Translations under genes and position numbers: made by a program
The notes under the pieces: model-generated
The model's input: only the letters and a program-made list of their open reading frames with translations
The model's database searches: none
What the model was told of the DNA's origin: nothing
Shown here: piece by piece, positions 52,365 through 62,063 of the stretch
How positions within the stretch are numbered: position 1 is the stretch's first letter
Layout: the number at the start of each line of letters is the position of its first letter
Virus record (IMG/VR): IMGVR_UViG_3300042519_000373
Location: 58,378-122,377 of that record
Origin: a virus
Strand: one strand, 5' to 3'
DNA: 64,000 nucleotides

Positions 52365-52889
52365 TTATAACCTAAACAAACTTACTTGAGCACGCCAAGA
52401 AATTACATTAGTAGCAGTTAGTCCGGAAACATTATAGGCCTGTACTCTCACTCGATTGTCATAGATTGATGTATCTACAATGTCCCAGTTGGCATTATTG
52501 GTGCTACCGTTTTCAAATAAGCTCACAATTCCTGTACCTAACACATGACTGGTAGTGCTATTCCAGGTTACCATATAGCTACTTCCGGAATCCTGTGTAT
52601 CAGTAGTTTGGTTCTCTGCTAGAATATCTATGCTAGCACCTCTATATATTCTTTTATCAAATTCAAAAAGTTGCACAGCCGTAGAGTTGTCGCCCGGTAA
52701 GGTAAATGTGCCACCAAATGATTGTAGTTCAATTGCAGGCACTTCACCACTATCGCTGATAACAACAGATGACGTACTGGAACTTTGAACTTGTGAAAAG
52801 TTTTGATTAATTTTGTGGAATGCTACTCGGAGACTATCACCGTCTCCTTTGTTTGCACTTGTTCCAGTGTTGATGTATTGTAATGCCAT
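52365..52889 (-). CDS. fibre-family protein, short
   Basis: A 174-residue protein. Its N-terminus INTGTSANKGDGDSLRVAFHKINQNFSQVQS is homologous to that of the next gene (IGSEPNDGTGDSVYAAFQKVNSNFTDIY), a common attachment segment for cyanophage-type fibres; the remainder is beta-rich. It may be an adaptor or truncated fibre. Confidence 0.7.
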   Translation of the reverse strand: MALQYINTGTSANKGDGDSLRVAFHKINQNFSQVQSSSTSSVVISDSGEVPAIELQSFGGTFTLPGDNSTAVQLFEFDKRIYRGASIDILAENQTTDTQDSGSSYMVTWNSTTSHVLGTGIVSLFENGSTNNANWDIVDTSIYDNRVRVQAYNVSGLTATNVISWRAQVSLFRL

Positions 52890-55800
52890 TAAATTCTCCC
52901 TACTACAACTTCAATGACGCCAATTGTTTGACTATCATAATCTTCTAATGCTTTGCCAATTACTGAACCCATTGCAGGATTCTTTTCAGCAGTTGCAACA
53001 CCCGGAGCACCACTAGAAATTAACATATCGCCTTTGCGTACTTTACCTACAACTTTACATGGAACACGACCAGTAAGTGCAATAAAGACGCCACCTTCTA
53101 GTTCGGCATTCATTTTGAACGCCGGATTAGTTGCAACCACGCCGGCGATCCTGCGGTCCATGAATTCTACCGCAGCAGTAACTTCTTTTGCACCGCCAAA
53201 TACTACAACAGTACCTGGCTCATAATGTGCATCTGGCAAATATTTTTCTGCCAAGTCACCGTATTTTGCATAGTAAGCAGTGCCATAAACTGTTCCAAAC
53301 AAGTTATCACTTTGACCAATGTCGCCAGTTCCGTTAGTGCCGCTCTTTGTGATGCTCGGAACAGTCGGAGTACCGGTTATGTTACCGCTAAATGTTGCAG
53401 TAACGGTCCCTGCACTAAAATTGCCACTACCGTCTCTAAAGACCAGTGTACTTGCACTATTAGAACTTGTACCGTTTGAAGTAACGGTGAATGTTTGAGT
53501 TTCTCCTGTTGTGCTACCGCTTAGACCATATCCGCTAGTTGCACCAGTAGATACATAATCTCCAGTTGTATCAGTACCTAATGCAACACTATTGTTTGAT
53601 ATAGTAGTCACAATGTTGATACCACCTGCACCAGAGAAACTAGCACTACCAGTAACATCACCGCTAAGTTGAATAGTTACCGCAGCATCTAAGCTCTGTG
53701 CAGTAGTTGCAGTACCTTGGAATCTGTTCGCATAGACATTAACGTATCGCTTGCCATTTTCACCAATGTCGTATGTTAAGTTAGCACTAGGTTCTAACTT
53801 TTGAGTAACTAACGTACCTACCATAGTGTCGCCACTGGTATTGATATAGTTTAGGTTAGCCCATTGTCTGTTAACAGCATCTTTATCAGCTGCTGGATCG
53901 GCCATATTAACAATACGGTTGTCGCCCATCTTGATAGTATCGAGCATTTCTAAAACGCCGCCACGATCTAAGAATCCATTACCGATTGGACTGACACCTG
54001 CGGTAGTATTGTTTCTGTTTAGGCCTAATCTACTATTAACATATGTTTGTATAGCACGTTCAGTTGGAACGCTGTTATTACTGTTGCCGCCTAACGTACC
54101 GTCTACGCTAAACACCTGTACAAGAGTCTGCCCACGTTTAAAGCTAATGCCATCAACGTTAGTTAAACTAATCGGAGCACTGATACTCACAGTACCGCGA
54201 CCTTGGTCTACGCTGAAGAACTTACCAACTTTAAAGTTACCGTCTTGGTCAGTAGTGGCATAGTATACACGACCTTTTCCTACCTCTTGAGTTTCTAATG
54301 CCGAGTCTGGAGGATTGCTTGGAGGGCCGTATAAATCGTTTGGATACTTACTGTCAGCATAGCCTCCTGTACCTACGTTCAACATGTCGTGTCCGGTAAC
54401 ACGCATTGTAGAAATACGTACAGTAATATCACCCGGTTGATTAGATGTAATACCTGCTTTTAATGCTGTAGCCAAAACTTGATGTTGTAATGTAGCACCA
54501 TCACTAACTCTCTCAACAACAATTTCTCCCCATTCATTATAAGTTTCGTCGCTGTTAATATAATCTGTAATTTTATACAAATTACCTGCATGACCAAATA
54601 TATAATAGTAAGGAGTACTTGCAGTTAATCCCGCACCTATCCTTGCCTGATCATCTGCGTCAAGGTCTACAACTTTGATCCTGTTATTACCAGTTTCGCC
54701 ATCTGGGTAAGCTGTTACAGTAGCTGTGGCAGATCCTCCAGTAATCGTGATATTACTAACACTGGTTCCGGCGTAGCCTGCACCCTGATTAGTTAAAATA
54801 ACTTTAAAAATTTGTCCACTGCTGTTAGCCTTGCCGTAACCAACTGCCTGTGTTCCGGAGAATGTTAGGCCAGTACTGTTAGGCCATGTCCATGTTCGGT
54901 CAACTCTAATCTGTGTAGAACTAGAATTAACCCAAGTTACATAAGTTGCAGCACCGTTAGGATCAGCACCACCAGATGTTAAAGTTACACGACTACCTAT
55001 CATTATAGTGCCGCTTGCACCACTGATAGTAATTAAATCAGTATCTGTTGCAGTGCCATTAACTGATGCAGTTCCTGCGGTACTTGGTGCAGGAATTGTT
55101 GCAGTATAGTTTGTGGTAGTCGAACCAAATCCAGCACCGCCGCTGGTAATTGTTAATTTGCCTAAGCCTTGTCTGTATAAACCGTTACTCTCAGTCCACG
55201 GAGTTAGGTTAATATAGTTGTAAGGAGTATCACTTTCTGCAAGTGCAGTATCTCCGCCAAGGTCTGAATATTTTAATACACGATATACGTATGTTGGATC
55301 TTCGTCTAAAGTCAATACAGTACTAGGACGGCTTAATGTTGCTGCATTTACATCTAATAATTCTTGATTGTAGTATATGCGTAACGTGGCTTTCTCACCG
55401 TTTGCAATAGCTGCCCTTAGTCCCTGTCCTTGCCCGTCATCTAATGATAGAGAATACACGGTACTATCAAATGTATCTTGTACTGCACTCTTGACATTAT
55501 AAAGGACAACAGTTCCACTATGGTTAACTTCAAGTTGACTTTGTGCAATAGGTGCATAAGACAACCCAGTTACATACAAGGTTGCATCTTCAGCTTTGTT
55601 TGTGTATGTGCCTGCTGCGGTAATTGTGGCAATCTGGCTAGTAGAACGTTTGTTTCTAACTGCAATTGGAACCTCTGTTGGATCGCTCCCCTCTGACTTA
55701 AGACCATTTAGACCGTAGGAAGTAGAACCAGCAATACTACGACATTGAGCACCATTTAAAGAATAGTACGCACTATAGCAGTAGTAAGTAAACATGGAAA

Positions 55801-58800
55801 CGTTTTCTACTAAACCGCCGTTAGTTGCAAAAATACCGTAGCCTAAGTCGTTGATCTGTGTGAAGTCGTTAGCCAACATACTTCTATTACCAGCTGTGAT
55901 TAATGTGATCTCGCTTGGTAAAGGATGTGCTGCGGTAACAATGAATCCAGGTTTAACTGTGGCCACATATGCTAACCCAGTACCAAATGTTACTGCCGGA
56001 TCTGAATTATAGCCGCTGCCTGCTGTTCCAATAGTAATTGCAGTAATTGTACCATTGCCGTCTACACTGGCCACTGTTGCGGCAGCACTTGTACCACCGG
56101 AACTTGGGAAATTAATAACTGTGCCAACTGCGTATCCAACACCACCGTCGATAATTTCGTAACCAGTAATTGCACCTGAACTATTTCTAGTCCAACTAAT
56201 TCGAGCACCACCAATAACAATATTTGGGCAACCTTGAGTAGTTCCGAACGTGAATAATCCGTTTGTATACCCTGATCCTGGGAAGGATACAGAAACACTA
56301 GATACATTACCCGAAACTCCAATCACCGCAGTACCTGTTGCATTTAGACCACCTGCCTGTGTCGGAGCACTGAATCTTACAGGTACTGTTCCTGCGTTAG
56401 CTTTAAATCCTGTAGCAATGTTTCCTGCATTAGTAATAGTGGCAATACCACCTGGACGTAACGGATTTAAGTTTAAACTACCTGTACCGTTTGTTGGATT
56501 AAAGTTACTAACAAAGCTGACTTCGTATGTAACACCGCTATGAACAAAGAAGCAAGGCACTTGGGGACGAATATATCCTTCACCAGGCACAACACTCGGA
56601 CGTCCAATGCTGCCAGTAGTCAATGCTGAATTAATTCTTACTGGATAGCCTGTTCCTGATGCAGTAGTAATGCTAGCAGGAGTCATCTTAGTATTGCCGG
56701 AGAATCCGTCAATAAACATACCACCTGCAAATACGTGCCTGTTCTTGCTCTTAGAGAAGCTAGAAGCAGTTTGAGTATATGGGGACTTGGCAAGAATTTG
56801 ACCGTCTGGGTCAAGTACTTTCATGAAGCCGCCGTGTCCTTGACAACTAATATATCGATTAATTGTTGCATCGTTCATCAAGAACACATCCATTTGATCG
56901 TTATACTTGGGAGGATTAAAATCAGGATCGTTGTTGACAATGCGTGAGCAGGCCTGCACTAAGTCTGCTAAGATTAAATCAGACCCACTACTAACTAGTG
57001 TACCACCAACTGGGTCAGTGAACACTTGATCTTCGACCGCTTGATAAGAAGTAACAGGTTGTTGATTCTTAATAATTCGTTGACCAATAGTGTTAATATA
57101 GTTAATAGCCGCAACAGTCTCTGCTAGTTGGGATCCTTTAACTACTGCAACATTTCGATAGCTATCGCCTGCATTAATAGTTCTATTATTTCCACCGTTA
57201 GTTAAATCGTATGCAATTGAATCAACAATAATACCGATGTCTCTTGCACATTTATCTTCATCAAATACAAAACTAGGGTATGTAGCATTTAGGAAGCCAA
57301 TACATTCTGCTTTGATAAATTCTCGGTTGTCTAGTAGAATAGAACCGGCATTATTATAACCACCACTGTTAGTCTGAGTAGTTAATGTGTTAACTGGACG
57401 ACTAGCATCTCTTAGGTAATGATATCCGTATTTGAACGGTTCATATATATGCCATGCACCGTAAGCAATAGTATTGCCTACTGTATAATTGTAAGCACTC
57501 TTTTCAAAATTAACTTCGTTCTGTGCTAGAGAAACTGCAAAAGTATTGCTACTTACGGCTCGAACTTCACCTTGTGCAGAAACTGCACCGGTAGTTTTGA
57601 AAATCTTTCCAATCCAATTGGTGCTAACAACTCCTGCATCTACAGTAACAGTAACAGTTTGTGTAACTGAGTCATTATCAGTTGAGCTGATAGTAATACC
57701 TGCTGCACTTGCATAATCAGTTGCAGTGTTTAATTGTGTTACAATAATACCGTCAATTTGGGCATCTCTAAAGAAGTATGTATTAGCCCATTTAGAACTA
57801 CTAATACCTGGAAGTCTTGTACCTTCTAAAGGTGCAGGTTTAATAACACTTCGGCGGAATTCATCACCACGGATAGAACAGTTTTCCGGAACCTTAATTG
57901 GGTATTGATCGTTATGCTCACCCGACTCTACCATAATAGTAGATTGATTCTTGTTCTGTTTTTGGCCCCATTGTAGCTCTTCGTTTAATTCAAAGTCGGC
58001 AGCATAGACGTGCCACTTATCATAGTCAACAACATCGCCATTTTGTAATCCGAGACCATCTCTAAACTCAACAACAATAGTGTCTCTAACGTTTTGATCG
58101 TCGTCTAGTTCTTGAATAATTCGAGAAATATATCCATAGCTTATGACACCGTAACTAGAATTAGTGATGACAAATTTGTAACCAATCCAAAAATCTGGAA
58201 TGTCAATGCTGTCTGCTACGTCTAATAAGAACGCTACTTCGGTAATTTCACCACCACTGGTTACATACGCATTATAGCTGAACGGCTCTGGTTCAACTGC
58301 CATACGATATGGTTTAGCGTAATCAACTGGAGTAATATCATAGTATTCATAGCCATTCACGTCATCGAGTGTAATAGCTTCAACTAGACCTACTGCTTCA
58401 CTGCTTGCACCAATGATGTAGTTTCCTGGGAAAATACTTTTATTAATAAAGGGATCTGATCCAATATTAAAACTAGCTGGATCTAGTGTTAATCTTAAGC
58501 GGATACCAAAAGAGCTAGTGTCTAGCAATGTACTAGTGGTTATGTTAGTAACAACAGGATTTGCTGTGCCGTTACTCATCGAAACAGTTTTTTGGTACGG
58601 TCCTAGTACAATTTGACTTGCTGCAATAAATTGTTCTGCTGCTTCTGCGGCACGATTAACAGTTTTAAATGCATAGGCAAAGGCCCGCCCACGTTTATAG
58701 CTAGGTAAAGAATACTGATGATCGTCACCACTTAAACTAACAAAGAAGTTTTGGCGACTTGCAAAACCACTGTTGTCAACAAGTTCGTCAACATATCCTT

Positions 58801-59374
58801 TGTTAACAATGTGAGTAGAACTTGTAGGACTTACTAATAATTCAACATTATCCCGAATCGTACTCATTCCGTCATATATGCTCTCACTTACACTAGTGTT
58901 ATCATATCTAGTAATACCGTCACGGTTAACAAAGTTCTCATAAACCCACTTACGACTAACTGCATCCCAATCTGCATGTGGACCTGTGTTATCCATGTTA
59001 ATGATACTAAATGCATTCTCACCGCTGATGTCTGCTGCTAGTGTTGGATTCTTATCACTTGATAGGCTAGATGCAGTATTAACGATCCTGATTTCAGTTG
59101 AACTTGTAACAAAGTCAATGTTAATACCTGTGCCAGCTACTAAAATTTTATTAAGAAATTTATTACCTTCTGCGTTAACTTGTAAAATAGCATTGGGTCT
59201 TAATGTGCTAGGAGCTTCCTTTAGTCTTAAAAAGCTGAATCCAGCACCAAAACCTAACAATGTATAGATGTCTGTAAAGTTAGAGTTAACTTTCTGAAAA
59301 GCTGCATAGACGCTGTCGCCTGTTCCATCGTTTGGTTCGCTACCGATATTGATAATCTGTTGATTTAGTGGCAT
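52889..59374 (-). CDS. giant tail fibre protein (2161 aa)
   Basis: A 2161-residue fibre. Attachment segment at residues 6-40; a long region with pectate-lyase-like/right-handed beta-helix character (about 230-1100; YPIKVPENCSIRGDEFRRSVIKPAPLEG); later KRGQTLVQVFSVDG; ends with the domain [37 protein letters not shown] shared with the fibre at 47093. Preceded by late boxes at 59395-59402 and 59447-59454. It likely sets host range. Several Met-rich frames on the other strand inside it are shadows. Confidence 0.85.
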   Translation of the reverse strand: MPLNQQIINIGSEPNDGTGDSVYAAFQKVNSNFTDIYTLLGFGAGFSFLRLKEAPSTLRPNAILQVNAEGNKFLNKILVAGTGINIDFVTSSTEIRIVNTASSLSSDKNPTLAADISGENAFSIINMDNTGPHADWDAVSRKWVYENFVNRDGITRYDNTSVSESIYDGMSTIRDNVELLVSPTSSTHIVNKGYVDELVDNSGFASRQNFFVSLSGDDHQYSLPSYKRGRAFAYAFKTVNRAAEAAEQFIAASQIVLGPYQKTVSMSNGTANPVVTNITTSTLLDTSSFGIRLRLTLDPASFNIGSDPFINKSIFPGNYIIGASSEAVGLVEAITLDDVNGYEYYDITPVDYAKPYRMAVEPEPFSYNAYVTSGGEITEVAFLLDVADSIDIPDFWIGYKFVITNSSYGVISYGYISRIIQELDDDQNVRDTIVVEFRDGLGLQNGDVVDYDKWHVYAADFELNEELQWGQKQNKNQSTIMVESGEHNDQYPIKVPENCSIRGDEFRRSVIKPAPLEGTRLPGISSSKWANTYFFRDAQIDGIIVTQLNTATDYASAAGITISSTDNDSVTQTVTVTVDAGVVSTNWIGKIFKTTGAVSAQGEVRAVSSNTFAVSLAQNEVNFEKSAYNYTVGNTIAYGAWHIYEPFKYGYHYLRDASRPVNTLTTQTNSGGYNNAGSILLDNREFIKAECIGFLNATYPSFVFDEDKCARDIGIIVDSIAYDLTNGGNNRTINAGDSYRNVAVVKGSQLAETVAAINYINTIGQRIIKNQQPVTSYQAVEDQVFTDPVGGTLVSSGSDLILADLVQACSRIVNNDPDFNPPKYNDQMDVFLMNDATINRYISCQGHGGFMKVLDPDGQILAKSPYTQTASSFSKSKNRHVFAGGMFIDGFSGNTKMTPASITTASGTGYPVRINSALTTGSIGRPSVVPGEGYIRPQVPCFFVHSGVTYEVSFVSNFNPTNGTGSLNLNPLRPGGIATITNAGNIATGFKANAGTVPVRFSAPTQAGGLNATGTAVIGVSGNVSSVSVSFPGSGYTNGLFTFGTTQGCPNIVIGGARISWTRNSSGAITGYEIIDGGVGYAVGTVINFPSSGGTSAAATVASVDGNGTITAITIGTAGSGYNSDPAVTFGTGLAYVATVKPGFIVTAAHPLPSEITLITAGNRSMLANDFTQINDLGYGIFATNGGLVENVSMFTYYCYSAYYSLNGAQCRSIAGSTSYGLNGLKSEGSDPTEVPIAVRNKRSTSQIATITAAGTYTNKAEDATLYVTGLSYAPIAQSQLEVNHSGTVVLYNVKSAVQDTFDSTVYSLSLDDGQGQGLRAAIANGEKATLRIYYNQELLDVNAATLSRPSTVLTLDEDPTYVYRVLKYSDLGGDTALAESDTPYNYINLTPWTESNGLYRQGLGKLTITSGGAGFGSTTTNYTATIPAPSTAGTASVNGTATDTDLITISGASGTIMIGSRVTLTSGGADPNGAATYVTWVNSSSTQIRVDRTWTWPNSTGLTFSGTQAVGYGKANSSGQIFKVILTNQGAGYAGTSVSNITITGGSATATVTAYPDGETGNNRIKVVDLDADDQARIGAGLTASTPYYYIFGHAGNLYKITDYINSDETYNEWGEIVVERVSDGATLQHQVLATALKAGITSNQPGDITVRISTMRVTGHDMLNVGTGGYADSKYPNDLYGPPSNPPDSALETQEVGKGRVYYATTDQDGNFKVGKFFSVDQGRGTVSISAPISLTNVDGISFKRGQTLVQVFSVDGTLGGNSNNSVPTERAIQTYVNSRLGLNRNNTTAGVSPIGNGFLDRGGVLEMLDTIKMGDNRIVNMADPAADKDAVNRQWANLNYINTSGDTMVGTLVTQKLEPSANLTYDIGENGKRYVNVYANRFQGTATTAQSLDAAVTIQLSGDVTGSASFSGAGGINIVTTISNNSVALGTDTTGDYVSTGATSGYGLSGSTTGETQTFTVTSNGTSSNSASTLVFRDGSGNFSAGTVTATFSGNITGTPTVPSITKSGTNGTGDIGQSDNLFGTVYGTAYYAKYGDLAEKYLPDAHYEPGTVVVFGGAKEVTAAVEFMDRRIAGVVATNPAFKMNAELEGGVFIALTGRVPCKVVGKVRKGDMLISSGAPGVATAEKNPAMGSVIGKALEDYDSQTIGVIEVVVGRI

Positions 59375-59394
59375 AATTTCCTCTGTACTACACC

Positions 59395-59402
59395 ATATTT
59401 AT
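59395..59402 (-). promoter_or_regulatory. late promoter box ATAAATAT before the giant fibre
   Basis: ATAAATAT on the minus strand, about 21 bases before the fibre ATG. Confidence 0.65.
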
Positions 59403-59446
59403 TCTGGTAAAATTCTGTCAAAATAACAGCAGGTAGTATTCTACAA

Positions 59447-59454
59447 GTATTTAT
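59447..59454 (-). promoter_or_regulatory. second late-type box ATAAATAC
   Basis: ATAAATAC on the minus strand, 70 bases before the fibre start. May be a weaker or accidental copy. Confidence 0.35.
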
Positions 59455-59495
59455 TTTAAGTTACTCAAAGGGTGTTAAATGAAATTCCTGTAATA

Positions 59496-59502
59496 GTAAA
59501 TA
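59496..59502 (+). promoter_or_regulatory. late-type box GTAAATA on the plus strand
   Basis: GTAAATA about 34 bases before the plus-strand gene; a possible late promoter. Only the core matches. Confidence 0.35.
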
Positions 59503-59535
59503 AAGTATCGAGTTAATACTTTTAAGGAGATATCG

Positions 59536-59880
59536 ATGTTTAAAACAATTAAAGAATTCTTCCTAGGCAAGCCAGTTGAAACACCGGCAGCACCCAAGGT
59601 TGAAGAAACAAAGCCTGTACATGCAAATGATGTGGTACTACAACCGGTAGTTGAGGAAGTGCAACCAGTAGTAGAAGCTAAGGTTGATCCGGTTTCAGTC
59701 GCATTAGATTTAGAACCAATGGATTTTGCAACCGCTACTACTCCGGTAACTGCTAAGACGCCGCGTAAACCACGTGCTCCTAAAGCTGTGGTTGCAACTC
59801 CGGCAAAAGCCACAAAGCCTAAAGCAGAAAAAACTGCACCAAAAAAGGTAGCAGTAATTAAAGCAAAGAAGGTAAAATAA
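59536..59880 (+). CDS. Lys/Ala/Pro-rich (H1-like) protein
   Basis: A 114-residue protein, on the plus strand between minus-strand genes. N-terminal helix MFKTIKEFFLGKPVE, an acidic Val/Pro/Glu middle, and a Lys/Ala/Pro-rich tail (TPRKPRAPKAVVATPAKATK) like eukaryotic H1 or bacterial nucleoid proteins. AAGGAG precedes ATG. It could bind DNA or be packaged; no specific homologue. An antisense frame (59475-59813) is rejected. Confidence 0.65.
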   Translation: MFKTIKEFFLGKPVETPAAPKVEETKPVHANDVVLQPVVEEVQPVVEAKVDPVSVALDLEPMDFATATTPVTAKTPRKPRAPKAVVATPAKATKPKAEKTAPKKVAVIKAKKVK

Positions 59881-59905
59881 AAAAGGGCTCCGAGAGCCCT
59901 TTTTT
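59881..59905. terminator. bidirectional terminator
   Basis: AAAA-GGGCTC-CGA-GAGCCC-TTTTTT: T-runs in both directions, serving the plus-strand gene and the UV endonuclease gene, which converge. Confidence 0.9.
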
Positions 59906-60920
59906 AATTGGTTAAACTGTAATCGTACAGTGTTTTAGAAGCTAGGTTTTTAGCTTTAGACTCGCACATAATGTCAAAGTCTTTTCTAAAAGTCAATGCC
60001 CAATCATTAACAGACTTGTTCCAATAGAAGTTGCTGTGTGCTCGCATCTTCTGTTTTTTGTAGCCGTTCTCTAGCAATAATGCATGATCAGGTAACGTAA
60101 TTGGACAATGCCCTATTAACACATCTTCTCGGCTGACTGAATAATGAATAACAGGACGAACGCCACGCCACGATTCAATCACACGCTGACATCTATCGTC
60201 GGTGGCTTGAATGTAGTCTCCTGTACGGATCCAGTGGTGGTGTATATCAAGTACGAGGGCACAATGTTTTGCGAGTTCGATACTTGAGTCGATTCCCCAA
60301 CAGTTTTCGTCGTTTTCGATTGTGATGCAGTTTCTTGCTTCTGGGGATAACTTTCCCAATGCGTCAATGATGCCTTCGGGGCCGCGTTTACCCGAGATGT
60401 GAACATTGATTTTAAGATCTTGGAAGGTCTTACCGAATCCCATCCAGCGGGCCATATCCACATGATATTCAAACTCCTCAATTGAACGTTCTACAATGCC
60501 GGGATTTTCACTAGCCAGCACAGTAAACTGACCAGGATGAAATGACAAGCGAACGTTATTAGTGCGAGCCAAAGCACCCACTTGGGCGAAGTGCTTTTCC
60601 GCATAAGCACGAACGTCTGGTAGACGCCAAAAGTAGCTATAATCAGGTTGGGTATAGACAGGAAGTATATCACTGCTAATACGTACCATTCGGAGAGATT
60701 CATCAAGTGTGCCTACTTTTTCTACTAGTTTGCGTACAGCTTCAATGTTGCCTTTCATTAGGTCCCACAGTTTTTCTTCTGCTACCTGTTGGCTTTGACG
60801 TTTGAGCCATGCCACAGTAGTAGAACCTGTGTTGTATTGTTTAGCATCGTCTGTAGGCTTAATACCGTCAATTTGTGCAGGATTATCAATCCATTTACAT
60901 GCAAACCCAATCTTACCCAT
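59904..60920 (-). CDS. UV damage endonuclease (UvdE/UvsE family)
   Basis: The ATG at 60920 gives 338 residues starting MGKIGFACK; the extension to 60950 is not needed. TIM-barrel AP/UV endonuclease features: RISSDILPVYTQ, RLSFHPGQFTVLAS, CITIENDEN, LDIHHHW and YSVSREDV, with clustered His/Glu/Asp metal ligands. It nicks DNA 5' to UV photoproducts, so it helps repair phage DNA in light. It follows the small AbrB-like gene by one base. Confidence 0.9.
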   Translation of the reverse strand: MGKIGFACKWIDNPAQIDGIKPTDDAKQYNTGSTTVAWLKRQSQQVAEEKLWDLMKGNIEAVRKLVEKVGTLDESLRMVRISSDILPVYTQPDYSYFWRLPDVRAYAEKHFAQVGALARTNNVRLSFHPGQFTVLASENPGIVERSIEEFEYHVDMARWMGFGKTFQDLKINVHISGKRGPEGIIDALGKLSPEARNCITIENDENCWGIDSSIELAKHCALVLDIHHHWIRTGDYIQATDDRCQRVIESWRGVRPVIHYSVSREDVLIGHCPITLPDHALLLENGYKKQKMRAHSNFYWNKSVNDWALTFRKDFDIMCESKAKNLASKTLYDYSLTN

Positions 60921-60921
60921 T

Positions 60922-61092
60922 TTATTCTTTCTTAGAAAGTGAAAAACCACTGTCGTTATAATCTTTCCAAACTAGTACATCACCGTAGTCCCACCCCATT
61001 TGAGCCAATAGATCAGGAGGGAAAGGCATCATTAATTTTCCAGGATGCTCCGGATCTCCCTCTAGAGTAACAACCTGGCTAGTATCAGTCAT
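60922..61092 (-). CDS. small AbrB-like protein (56 aa)
   Basis: Length 56 residues. The core VVTLEGDPEHPGKLMMPFPPDLLAQMGW is similar to the N-terminus of the next upstream gene, and has the AbrB/MazE swapped-hairpin pattern. It overlaps that gene by eight bases, pointing to a tandem duplication. Function unknown, possible DNA binding. Confidence 0.6.
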   Translation of the reverse strand: MTDTSQVVTLEGDPEHPGKLMMPFPPDLLAQMGWDYGDVLVWKDYNDSGFSLSKKE

Positions 61093-61555
61093 TTACTTGT
61101 TCTTTCCAAGTTGTAAAAAAGTTTTTGATTTTTGTATCTTCATCCCAAGAAGTACCATAGTCGTTGTCTTTATCGCACAACGCCAGTGCTTCTTCCTTAG
61201 TAACAACACGATGAGACACAATTTGTTCGCCGATATGTTCTTGGCTAAATTCTTTAGCTTCGTTCATTGTTACAGTATCTAATGCCCATAGAGTTTTATC
61301 TTTACCGTACTGGTCTACACCTACTGGCACTTCAACCATATAGCGTTCACGAAATGTGCTAACACATTCAACTAGCACCCATTGAGTTGGTTCTTTCTTT
61401 TTAAGTTCCCAAGAACCGTCTTTACGATCAATCCACTCTATCGTGTCCCCTTCTTTCCATCCTGCCTTCTCTAGCAGTTCTGGAGGGAACATTAGGATAG
61501 CATCTCCTGTTGCGGGATCTTCTTCTATATTAAGTGTCCAGTGTTTCTGTTCCAT
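61085..61555 (-). CDS. AbrB-like protein with extra C-terminal domain
   Basis: A 156-residue protein. Residues 8-54 match the small paralogue downstream (LNIEEDPATGDAILMFPPELLEKAGWKEGDTIEWID); the remaining 100 residues, with WVLVECVSTFRERYMVEVP, are unknown. A swapped-hairpin DNA-binding protein or a phage inhibitor is possible. Start overlaps the upstream gene by 26 bases. Confidence 0.6.
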   Translation of the reverse strand: MEQKHWTLNIEEDPATGDAILMFPPELLEKAGWKEGDTIEWIDRKDGSWELKKKEPTQWVLVECVSTFRERYMVEVPVGVDQYGKDKTLWALDTVTMNEAKEFSQEHIGEQIVSHRVVTKEEALALCDKDNDYGTSWDEDTKIKNFFTTWKEQVND

Positions 61556-61838
61556 GATCTATTAATTTAACGGTTAGTACACGCATAGTTTTGAAACTAC
61601 GCCATTCTTGTTTGTCTGTATCAAAAACCGGAACGGTTTCTAAATCTAGCAGACGGGTTTGATGATGTTCGCGAATTGCTTCACTAGGCATCCAATCTTT
61701 ATGAAGCGTACACTTCATGACTCGAAGCTCGCCACTTACTTTAGTAAACTCAACTTCACAAACACCTTGATAGAGGATGTCTTTAATAACTTGATACTGT
61801 GTTTCCACAGGGTTAGAGGTACCTGCAAAGTCAATCAC
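61530..61838 (-). CDS. small conserved phage protein (SH3-like fold probable)
   Basis: A 102-residue protein: VCEVEFTKVSGELRVMKCTLHKDWMP, then PVFDTDKQEWRSFKTMRVLTVKLI. The pattern of a short beta-barrel with WRSF(K/R)xxRVL is common in phage proteins described as SH3 beta-barrel. No enzymatic residues. Confidence 0.6.
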   Translation of the reverse strand: MIDFAGTSNPVETQYQVIKDILYQGVCEVEFTKVSGELRVMKCTLHKDWMPSEAIREHHQTRLLDLETVPVFDTDKQEWRSFKTMRVLTVKLIDHGTETLDT

Positions 61839-62011
61839 ATTCTCACCTTTGAAAATTTATAGTTAACGTATACAAGAGCAAAGTTAACAAGTGCCCAAAT
61901 GTAGTTACCGCGAGCAATACTATCAATGCCGGCAAAAGTCAGCCATCCAATAATAAACCAAGTAATTTGATCTTGATTATAAATGTACCAATTACGAAAT
62001 GAATTCCACAT
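61835..62011 (-). CDS. small membrane protein
   Basis: ATG at 62011 after AAAGGTG gives 58 residues; the upstream in-frame codon at 62017 is GTG and less likely. Two hydrophobic segments (ITWFIIGWLTFAGIDSIA; YIWALVNFALVYVNYKF). Familiar from T4-like cyanophages; role unknown. It has its own sigma-70 promoter. Confidence 0.6.
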   Translation of the reverse strand: MWNSFRNWYIYNQDQITWFIIGWLTFAGIDSIARGNYIWALVNFALVYVNYKFSKVRM

Positions 62012-62034
62012 AAACACCTTTCTAGTAATATCTT

Positions 62035-62063
62035 ATTGTACAGGATTTATGTAGCATTGTCAA
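62035..62063 (-). promoter_or_regulatory. sigma-70 promoter for the small membrane protein
   Basis: TTGACA (62063-62058), 17-base spacer and TACAAT (62040-62035) on the minus strand, 24 bases before the ATG. It begins at the stop codon of the upstream gene. Confidence 0.8.

Noticed and set aside
59394-59422. sigma-70 promoter before the giant fibre
   Set aside because: TTGACA at 59417-59422 has no -10 at 17 bases; the late box nearby is a better explanation.
59475-59813. Minus-strand frame opposite the H1-like gene
   Set aside because: Thr/Ser/Gly-rich translation without a ribosome site; the plus-strand gene has AAGGAG and a terminator.
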